Below, in pieces: positions 1 to 5,875 of a stretch of DNA of 6,646 bases; the stretch's first letter is position 1, and every line of letters starts with the position of its first letter. The stretch spans positions 1-6,646 of the forward strand of contig JAHEAM010000214.1 of the NCBI GenBank assembly GCA_024642765.1, read 5' to 3'. Origin of the DNA: Planctomycetaceae bacterium (lineage in GTDB: Bacteria > Planctomycetota > Planctomycetia > Pirellulales > Pirellulaceae). The notes below the pieces were generated by a model. It was given only the letters and a program-made list of their open reading frames with translations, searched no databases and was not told the origin of the DNA. Both the position numbers and the translations under genes were made by a program.

Positions 1-2
1 AA

Positions 3-2858
3 ATTGAATTGCAAGTTCGAAAGCGTGATGGACGGGTTGTTAGTTTCGACCAGCAACTGATTTCGAAAGCGATTGCCAAGGCGTTTTGTGCCGAACGAGG
101 CTTGTCCGATACCCAACAACTTGGTGACGACTTGCTGCAAAAAATCGAGCAAATGACCGAGCAAGTGGTCGACGATATTCGTGAACGAGAGAATACGGGT
201 GAGTGCCTGACAGTTGAAGCCATTCAGGATTTGGTGGAATCCGAGTTGATGCGTGCCGAGTACTTTTCGGTTGCCAGACGCTACATCCTCTACCGAGCCG
301 AGCATGCCAAAATGCGTCAGTTGCGCTCGGCGGATGCAATCGATATTTCGGAAAAGCCAACGCCAACGATGCTCAATCGTGATGGCCAGCAAGAAGCGAT
401 GGACTTTGAACGACTGCGTGGGCAAGTATTCAAGGCCTTTGATGGACTAGCGATTGCTGACGAATCACAGGACCTCTGTGATGACATTGCCAAGCAAGTT
501 TACAACGGAATCTCAAACGACGAGATTGCTCGCGCGATGGTGCTGGCAGCTCGGGCCAAAATCGAGAAAGATCCGTCGTACGACAAAGTCGCAAGCCGCT
601 TGGTGCTGAACATTATCTACCGCGAGTCACTCGGAAAATCGACTCAACACGACGATCTTATGGAACGTTACCGCACACAATTTGGTTCGTATGTCAAAGA
701 AGGTATTGATTACGGTCGTTTGACTTCAGAATTGGCCAATTTTGATTTGGAAACTCTTGCGGCGGCAATCGTTCCTGAACGGGACGAAAAATTTCACTAT
801 CACGGCTTGCAAACAATTTACGATCGGTATCTTTTGCATGTCGAAGGGCGACGTTTTGAGGCGCCTCAATACTTTTGGATGCGAGTGGCGATGGGCTTGT
901 CTTTGAACGAGGGCGAGCAGAAAAATGAACGAGCCATTGAGTTTTACAATCTGCTTTCCACGTTCCGTTTTACTTCTGCAACGCCGACCTTGTTCAATTC
1001 GGGAACGTTGCATCCCCAATTGAGTTCCTGTTACTTGAGCACGGTTTCTGATGATTTGGATAGCATTTTTAAGGTAATCGCGGACAATGCGAAACTTTCG
1101 AAATGGGCCGGTGGACTTGGTAACGACTGGACCAACATTCGCGCCACGAACTCGCATATCAAGGGCACTAATGGCCAAAGCCAAGGCGTTATTCCGTTTT
1201 TGAAGGTCGTTAGCGATACTGCTGTCGCCGTCAATCAAGGTGGTAAACGCAAGGGTGCTGTGTGTTCGTATTTGGAAACCTGGCATCTGGATGTCGAAGA
1301 GTTCTTGGACCTGCGTAAGAACACCGGCGACGATCGCCGTCGTACTCACGACATGCATACAGCAAATTGGATTCCCGATTTGTTCATGAAACGCGTATTC
1401 AACAATCAAGATTGGACCTTGTTTAGTCCAGATGATGTACCGGACCTACACGATTTGGTTGGTAGCAAATTTGAGGCGAGTTACGAGCGATACGAAGAAA
1501 TGGCTCGCGATGGCCGGATCAAATTGTCTCGTACTGTTCCTGCTGTCGACCTGTGGAGGAAAATGCTGACTCGCGTTTTTGAAACCGGCCATCCTTGGAT
1601 TACTTTCAAAGATCCCTCAAATATCCGTTCGCCGCAGGATCATGCGGGCGTGGTTCATAGCAGCAACTTGTGCACTGAAATTTTGCTCAACACTTCGGCT
1701 GACGAAATTGCGGTTTGCAATTTGGGTTCCATCAACATGTTGGAACATGTTCAGGGTGGTGAGCTGGATTTGGAACTGCTGGAGAACACGGTCACGACAG
1801 CCGTGCGCATGCTGGACAACGTGATTGATATTAACTTCTATCCAACGCCAGAGGCCAAAAATGCCAACTCACGACACCGACCTGTCGGTTTGGGATTGAT
1901 GGGTTTTCAGGATGCACTGGCTCGATGCGGCATTAGCTATGCAAGCGATAGCGCTGTTGAGTTTGCTGATCGCAGTATGGAAGCCATCTCCTATTTTGCG
2001 ATCATGGCGTCTAGCCGTTTGGCAGACGAACGCGGACCGTACTCTTCGTATCAAGGCTCGAAATGGGATCGTGGTTTGCTGCCGATCGATACGATCGACT
2101 TACTCGAGAAAGAGCGGGGAATGCCCGTTGATATGGATCGAGCATCGACAATGGATTGGCAAGTCGTTCGCGATCACATCGCCAAGCATGGAATGCGTAA
2201 TAGCAACGTGATGGCGATTGCACCTACAGCGACGATCTCCACGATCATTGGCGTAACACAGTCTATTGAACCAACCTACAAGCATTTGTTTGCAAAGAGC
2301 AATTTGTCTGGTGAGTTCGTGCATATCAACATCAATCTAGTCCGAGAATTGCAGGATCGTGGCCTTTGGTGTGATGAGTTGCTCGAAGCGTTCAAGTATT
2401 TCGACGGTTCGTTGGGTGATATTCCAGGTTTGCCAGAGGACATCAAGGCCCGTTATGCGACATCTTTCGAAATCGATGCGAAATGGTTGATCGAATGTGC
2501 CAGCCGCCGCCAAAAGTGGATTGATATGGGCCAATCGTTAAACTTGTACATGGACAAACCTAGCGGAAAGCGCTTGGATGAAATGTACAAACTTGCTTGG
2601 ACCAAAGGTCTCAAGACGACTTACTACTTGAGAACTTTGGGGGCAACCCAAGTCGAGAAGTCGACTGTCGACATCAACAAATTCGGTGTCCAGCCACGTT
2701 GGATGAAACACAAAAGTGCTTCATCTGACATGAAAGTCGCGCGTTCGAATACGACTGGGGCCAAGGAGAAATCAGCTGATGATTTCGAAATGCCTGAACA
2801 ACAACCAGAGGTCAAGGCCTGTCGGATTGATGATCCAGGTTGCGAATCGTGCCAATAG
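3..2858 (+). CDS. nrdA: Ribonucleoside-diphosphate reductase, large (alpha) subunit, 5' end probably cut
   Basis: Catalytic subunit of class I ribonucleotide reductase, a cytoplasmic enzyme that makes deoxyribonucleotides with NrdB. Residues are counted from a TTG at position 9, but the frame is open to the window edge (Ile-Glu precede it) and no ribosome site can be seen, so the true start may lie upstream. From that TTG it has 949 residues. Domains in order: an ATP-cone at about 3-96 (KRDG at 5-8, YILYR at 92-96), a second, diverged ATP-cone at about 121-208 (NRDG at 123-126), then the ten-stranded catalytic barrel. By alignment from memory with E. coli NrdA, Cys341 (in SSCYL) and Cys570 (in AVCNLG) are the redox pair, Asn553, Cys555 and Glu557 (in SNLCTE) form the active site with the thiyl cysteine, and Tyr872-Tyr873 carry the radical. 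A polar linker leads to a tail with Cys945 and Cys948 that should re-reduce the active site. It lies 113 bases upstream of nrdB on the same strand. Confidence 0.96.
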   Translation: MELQVRKRDGRVVSFDQQLISKAIAKAFCAERGLSDTQQLGDDLLQKIEQMTEQVVDDIRERENTGECLTVEAIQDLVESELMRAEYFSVARRYILYRAEHAKMRQLRSADAIDISEKPTPTMLNRDGQQEAMDFERLRGQVFKAFDGLAIADESQDLCDDIAKQVYNGISNDEIARAMVLAARAKIEKDPSYDKVASRLVLNIIYRESLGKSTQHDDLMERYRTQFGSYVKEGIDYGRLTSELANFDLETLAAAIVPERDEKFHYHGLQTIYDRYLLHVEGRRFEAPQYFWMRVAMGLSLNEGEQKNERAIEFYNLLSTFRFTSATPTLFNSGTLHPQLSSCYLSTVSDDLDSIFKVIADNAKLSKWAGGLGNDWTNIRATNSHIKGTNGQSQGVIPFLKVVSDTAVAVNQGGKRKGAVCSYLETWHLDVEEFLDLRKNTGDDRRRTHDMHTANWIPDLFMKRVFNNQDWTLFSPDDVPDLHDLVGSKFEASYERYEEMARDGRIKLSRTVPAVDLWRKMLTRVFETGHPWITFKDPSNIRSPQDHAGVVHSSNLCTEILLNTSADEIAVCNLGSINMLEHVQGGELDLELLENTVTTAVRMLDNVIDINFYPTPEAKNANSRHRPVGLGLMGFQDALARCGISYASDSAVEFADRSMEAISYFAIMASSRLADERGPYSSYQGSKWDRGLLPIDTIDLLEKERGMPVDMDRASTMDWQVVRDHIAKHGMRNSNVMAIAPTATISTIIGVTQSIEPTYKHLFAKSNLSGEFVHININLVRELQDRGLWCDELLEAFKYFDGSLGDIPGLPEDIKARYATSFEIDAKWLIECASRRQKWIDMGQSLNLYMDKPSGKRLDEMYKLAWTKGLKTTYYLRTLGATQVEKSTVDINKFGVQPRWMKHKSASSDMKVARSNTTGAKEKSADDFEMPEQQPEVKACRIDDPGCESCQ

Positions 2859-2881
2859 CCTGGCAACGAAATTAATAATAA

Positions 2882-2908
2882 GGGGTTGGCAGTTTTTTGC
2901 TGCCGCCC
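2882..2908 (+). other. Stem-loop between nrdA and nrdB
   Basis: GGCAG (2888-2892) pairs with CTGCC (2900-2904) around a loop of six T and a G, and GGG just outside can pair with CCC (2906-2908) across a small internal loop. No clean run of T follows, so this is a poor intrinsic terminator. It may attenuate read-through or protect a processed transcript end, which would let nrdA and nrdB be made in different amounts. The function is inferred; only the pairing is seen. Confidence 0.35.
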
Positions 2909-2971
2909 TCTTTCGTCAAATTTTATTTCAATATTGCTTTTGTTTTTTAACTTACGGATGGAGTCCAAAGT

Positions 2972-4030
2972 ATGTCGATTGACTTTGAAGAAAAGGTTGA
3001 GGTCAAAGGAAAAGGTTCCCGAATTGATGCCACCGAAAAACGGCTGATCAATTGTCATCAAGTCGATGTGAATCAGCTGATGCCGCTCAAATACAATTGG
3101 GCTTGGGAACATTATGTCAATGGATGTGCCAACCATTGGATGCCTACGGAAGTCCCGATGAATAAGGACATCGAAATCTGGCGTTCAAACCAACTGACGG
3201 CTGACGAGCGAAAGGTGATCCTAAGAAACCTTGGGTTCTTTTCGACCGCGGAGAGTTTAGTTGGCAATAATTTGGTTTTGGCAATTTTCAAACATGTGAC
3301 CAACGCGGAATGCCGCCAATATCTGTTGCGCCAAGCATTTGAAGAAGCTGTTCATACGCATACCTTTTTGTACGTTGTTGAAAGCCTCGGACTAAACGAA
3401 GGCGTAATCTTCAATATGTATCGTGAGGTTCCCGCAATCGCTCGCAAAGATGCGTTTGAAATGGAATTGACTCGAGAAGTTCTCGATCCCGATTTCACGT
3501 CGAATACTTTCGAGGGACAGCAGGCATTTTTGAAGAATTTGATCGGTTACTATTTGATCATGGAAGGTATCTTCTTCTATACCGGTTTTGTCATGATCCT
3601 TTCATTTCATCGACGCAATTTGATGAAAGGAATTGGCGAACAATTTCAATATATCTTGCGAGACGAATCGATTCACTTGAATTTCGGGATCGATTTGATC
3701 AACGGTATCAAAGCCGAAAATCCCGGCCTGTGGACGCCAGAATTTCAAAAGACCATGATCGATCGTGTCCGCGAGGCAGTGGAGTTGGAACTGGCCTATG
3801 CGTCCGATTGTTTGCCGAACGGTGTGCTTGGACTGAACTCGGAGTTGTTCCGAGACTACGTTCAGCATATCGCGGATCGTCGTCTCGAACGCATTGGTTT
3901 GCCTGTACAATACGGCAGCCCAAATCCATTTACTTGGATGAGCGAGACGATGGATATTCCGAAGGAAAAGAACTTTTTCGAAACTCGTGTGACGGAGTAC
4001 CAAACTGGCGGAACACTGGATTGGAGTTGA
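2972..4030 (+). CDS. nrdB: Ribonucleoside-diphosphate reductase, small (beta) subunit, class Ic type
   Basis: Radical-generating subunit that partners NrdA; a cytoplasmic ferritin-like helical protein of 352 residues, close to the usual R2 length. The six metal ligands can be placed: Glu94 (in STAES), Glu125 and His128 (in FEEAVHTHTF), Glu198 (in IMEGI), Glu232 and His235 (in RDESIH). The residue four after His128, where the classical radical tyrosine sits, is Phe132, and Glu94 replaces the aspartate of E. coli R2. Both changes are the marks of class Ic, in which a Mn(IV)/Fe(III) centre replaces the tyrosyl radical. Every ligand matches the C. trachomatis residue number plus five, as remembered, as do Trp56, Tyr227 and the C-terminal Tyr343 of the radical path. 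The ATG is supported by GGAG (2960-2963), eight bases upstream. Probably cotranscribed with nrdA and ended by the terminator downstream. R2-like ligand-binding oxidases are unlikely because the C-terminal relay tyrosine and RNR tail are kept. Confidence 0.97.
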   Translation: MSIDFEEKVEVKGKGSRIDATEKRLINCHQVDVNQLMPLKYNWAWEHYVNGCANHWMPTEVPMNKDIEIWRSNQLTADERKVILRNLGFFSTAESLVGNNLVLAIFKHVTNAECRQYLLRQAFEEAVHTHTFLYVVESLGLNEGVIFNMYREVPAIARKDAFEMELTREVLDPDFTSNTFEGQQAFLKNLIGYYLIMEGIFFYTGFVMILSFHRRNLMKGIGEQFQYILRDESIHLNFGIDLINGIKAENPGLWTPEFQKTMIDRVREAVELELAYASDCLPNGVLGLNSELFRDYVQHIADRRLERIGLPVQYGSPNPFTWMSETMDIPKEKNFFETRVTEYQTGGTLDWS

Positions 4031-4064
4031 TCTATCTCGCGATTTGAAAACTGATCTACTAACT

Positions 4065-4105
4065 AGCCAGTGTATTGTGGCCAATACGCTGGCTTTTGTT
4101 GTTTT
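4065..4105 (+). terminator. Intrinsic terminator after nrdB
   Basis: AGCCAG (4065-4070) pairs with CTGGCT (4089-4094), followed inward by one T-G wobble and GTATT (4072-4076) with AATAC (4083-4087), giving a 12-pair stem around a six-base loop GTGGCC. The T-rich stretch TTTTGTTGTTTT begins at the base of the stem. It lies 34 bases after the nrdB stop codon and should end the nrdA-nrdB transcript. On the other strand there is no comparable T-run, so it appears to work in one direction. Confidence 0.82.
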
Positions 4106-4328
4106 ACTCCCCCACAATTTAATCGTCAAAATCGACATCATTGCTTTCAAAGGCATTTGGAATTCGCCGCATAGACAGAGAACTTCGGTGATTTCGTGAC
4201 TTTGACCTAGAGTTGGAAGAGAGTTGCCGTTCTGTGGCAAGGCCTTGAATGAATTTGGGTCATTTTCAGATTTTCGATGACCGCCCGCGAACTTTTTATT
4301 ATTGCCGAAGGTAATATAAGTAGTAACC
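4106..4328. other. Gap before the glycosyltransferase, no confident gene
   Basis: After the nrdB terminator about 220 bases remain before the next start codon. I see no convincing gene on either strand. An inverted repeat GGTCAT (4258-4263) / ATGACC (4277-4282) spaced by 13 bases could be an operator or a leader hairpin for the glycosyltransferase. On the minus strand a 46-codon open stretch ends at TAA (4119-4121) with an acidic tail (DVDFDD) but has no suitable start. A promoter for the downstream gene must lie here or further upstream, yet no -35/-10 pair stands out. Confidence 0.45.
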
Positions 4329-5150
4329 ATGAACTCCATCCAAAGCCTACCTACGAATTTTCAATTGGACGAAGTCCTTCGTCGTCTTCATTCGTGCGAA
4401 TCGCAGGTACTTGACGAGATCTCCGATTACCAAAATGTCGATGTTGCGAACGACAACTCGAATAAATTGACGCTTTCGGTTGTCGTCCCAGTCTTCAATG
4501 AGCAAGCAACCGTCGCCCGCGTCCTGAGTCGAATTGCGGCATTGCCGATCGCTACCGAAATCGTGGTTGTTGATGACGCCAGCACGGATGGCACACGAGC
4601 AATTCTAGAAAAGCTTGTCGGCACACCGAATTTGACGGTTCTGTTCAAAGACAAAAACGAAGGCAAGGGGGCAGCACTTCGCGATGCCTTTGAACGTGTC
4701 AGTGGCGATATCATTCTGGTTCAAGACGCAGATTTGGAATACGATCCGCGCGACATCCCCGCAATACTGAAACCAATTTACGCCAATGAAGCCGACGTCG
4801 TGTTTGGTAGTCGTTACATTGGCCAAACCCAAAATGACAAGTCCCTCGTCCACCGCTTGGGCAATTGGTTCCTGACAGAAAGTTCAAATCTGTTTACGGG
4901 CATTCGATTGACCGACATGGAAACCTGTTACAAAGCGTTTCGTCGCGAAGTCCTTAAAGATGTTTCGATCAAACAGAATCGATTCGGCGTCGAGCCCGAG
5001 TTGACGGCCAAAATCGCACGCCGTGGTTATCGTATTCAGGAAGTCCCGATCAGTTACAAAGCGCGTTCCTACGAAGACGGCAAGAAAATCGGCATCCGAG
5101 ATCTGTTCAAAACCGTCTACTGCATCGCCCGCTATGGCACCGCTGACTAA
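4329..5150 (+). CDS. Family 2 glycosyltransferase, polyprenyl-phosphate sugar synthase-like
   Basis: Probable sugar transferase of 273 residues with the GT-A fold, most like the dolichyl-phosphate mannose/glucose synthase branch of family GT2. The core begins at about residue 48 with SVVVPVFNE (50-58); DDAS (82-85) should contact the nucleotide, and DAD (133-135) in QDADLEYDP is the DxD metal site. Family motifs further along are KGAALRDAF, GSRY, TDMETCYK (195-202) and FGVEPE (219-224), with YEDGKKIG near the end. There is no membrane helix, so it should be soluble or attached to the inner face of the membrane and may load a sugar onto a lipid phosphate carrier; donor and acceptor cannot be told from the sequence. 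About 48 polar residues precede the core, more than usual. No good ribosome site stands before this ATG (AAGG is 17 bases off), and a TTG at 4362 is an alternative, so the start is less certain than the gene. Confidence 0.9.
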   Translation: MNSIQSLPTNFQLDEVLRRLHSCESQVLDEISDYQNVDVANDNSNKLTLSVVVPVFNEQATVARVLSRIAALPIATEIVVVDDASTDGTRAILEKLVGTPNLTVLFKDKNEGKGAALRDAFERVSGDIILVQDADLEYDPRDIPAILKPIYANEADVVFGSRYIGQTQNDKSLVHRLGNWFLTESSNLFTGIRLTDMETCYKAFRREVLKDVSIKQNRFGVEPELTAKIARRGYRIQEVPISYKARSYEDGKKIGIRDLFKTVYCIARYGTAD

Positions 5151-5162
5151 GAATTTAACGCA

Positions 5163-5738
5163 TTACGAGTGCATGCGCGGTAACGCGTCGCCGCGATAAA
5201 CGATTTCTGCCTCAAGTGCAGAGAGTTCTTCGAGGCGTTCTTTGACTTGTTCTTCCGAGCCAAAGACTTTTGCCATGCGTACATAGGTTGTGTGGTGTCT
5301 GGCTTCGGATTCAAAGAGGCTGCCGTAGAATTCTGCCAATTCTTTGTCGGCAACATGGTCGCGCAAAAGTGCAAATCGTTCGCATGACCTGGCTTCAATC
5401 AGACTAGCCACCAAGAAACGATCAATTGCGCGGAAGGGCTCGAATTTACGAACGAGATCATTGAGTTGTCGCCCATAACCCCCGGCCTGTTGGCGACCAA
5501 ATTTGATGTTTCGCTTGTCCAGCAGTGCGAGGACCTGTTGGAAATGGTCGAGTTCTTCGTTGACGATGGTAACCAGTTCGTCAACGAGCTCGGGATGATC
5601 GACATAAGCCATGATCAGATTCATGGCACAGGCGGCAGCCTTCTTTTCGCAATGGGCGTGATCGATCAAAATATCGGCCAAGTTCTCATCGACTTGGTGC
5701 AGCCAGCGTTGACGTGACTCAGATTGAAGACTTAGCAT
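5163..5738 (-). CDS. miaE: tRNA-(ms2io6A)-hydroxylase
   Basis: A 191-residue non-heme diiron monooxygenase that hydroxylates the isopentenyl side chain of 2-methylthio-N6-isopentenyladenosine at tRNA position 37, using oxygen; it acts after MiaA and MiaB. The ferritin-like four-helix bundle shows the ligand set Glu31 (in DHAHCEKKAA), Glu62 and His65 (in EELDHF), Glu115 (in IEARSCERF) and Glu145 and His148 (in SEARHH). The length fits the short form seen in Pseudomonas and is shorter than the enterobacterial one. The frame stays open upstream to 6224, but that part runs antisense to the neighbouring gene; the ATG at 5738 places the first conserved helix correctly. No real Shine-Dalgarno is seen (GGAA lies only two bases before ATG). 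It converges with the glycosyltransferase, with 12 bases and no visible terminator between, and diverges from the DUF218 gene. miaA and miaB are not in the window. Confidence 0.94.
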   Translation of the reverse strand: MLSLQSESRQRWLHQVDENLADILIDHAHCEKKAAACAMNLIMAYVDHPELVDELVTIVNEELDHFQQVLALLDKRNIKFGRQQAGGYGRQLNDLVRKFEPFRAIDRFLVASLIEARSCERFALLRDHVADKELAEFYGSLFESEARHHTTYVRMAKVFGSEEQVKERLEELSALEAEIVYRGDALPRMHS

Positions 5739-5875
5739 GGTTCCATTGGCAAACAGAGCATGAATTGAAAAACAGAGCAGAATTTGGCGCTCTGTAATCT
5801 GACACTTTACTATTGGTGCTCGTTGAATTCCAGTCCTTGGTAGATGGCTGTAACAAAACGAGTTTGGAGAAACAG
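5739..5875. promoter_or_regulatory. Divergent promoter region between miaE and the DUF218 gene
   Basis: This 137-base spacer must hold the promoters of both flanking genes. It carries AAACAGAGCA twice as a direct repeat (5751-5760 and 5770-5779, 19 bases apart), and the second copy forms an inverted repeat with GCTCTGT (5789-5795), ACAGAGC-N10-GCTCTGT. For the rightward gene a weak sigma-70-like pair, TTGGCG (5784-5789) and TACTAT (5808-5813) with an 18-base spacer, overlaps the inverted repeat, so a bound regulator could block it. The repeats are seen; promoter and operator roles are inferred. Confidence 0.4.

Noticed and set aside
726..1409. 227-codon open frame on the minus strand inside nrdA
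   Set aside because: It lies wholly antisense to the conserved catalytic barrel of NrdA and shows no recognisable domain; long antisense frames are common when codon use is biased.
2084..2100. Local CGATCG-rich palindromic stretch in nrdA
   Set aside because: It is explained by codons for Ile, Asp and Arg in a conserved coding region.
2624..3136. 170-codon minus-strand open frame spanning the nrdA end, the spacer and the nrdB start
   Set aside because: It is antisense to two certain genes and has no recognisable motif or ribosome site.
4249..4314. 21-codon plus-strand open frame with AAGG six bases upstream, before the glycosyltransferase
   Set aside because: It is very short, unrecognised, and its sequence overlaps the inverted repeat; nothing beyond chance supports it as a leader peptide.
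4312..4317. TAATAT resembling a -10 box just before the glycosyltransferase
   Set aside because: No -35-like sequence stands at the right distance, and it would start transcription almost at the start codon.
3602..4339. 245-codon minus-strand open frame across the nrdB end and the following gap
   Set aside because: Most of it is antisense to nrdB and it reads straight through the nrdB terminator hairpin; no family is recognised. Only the part in the gap is kept as a weak observation.
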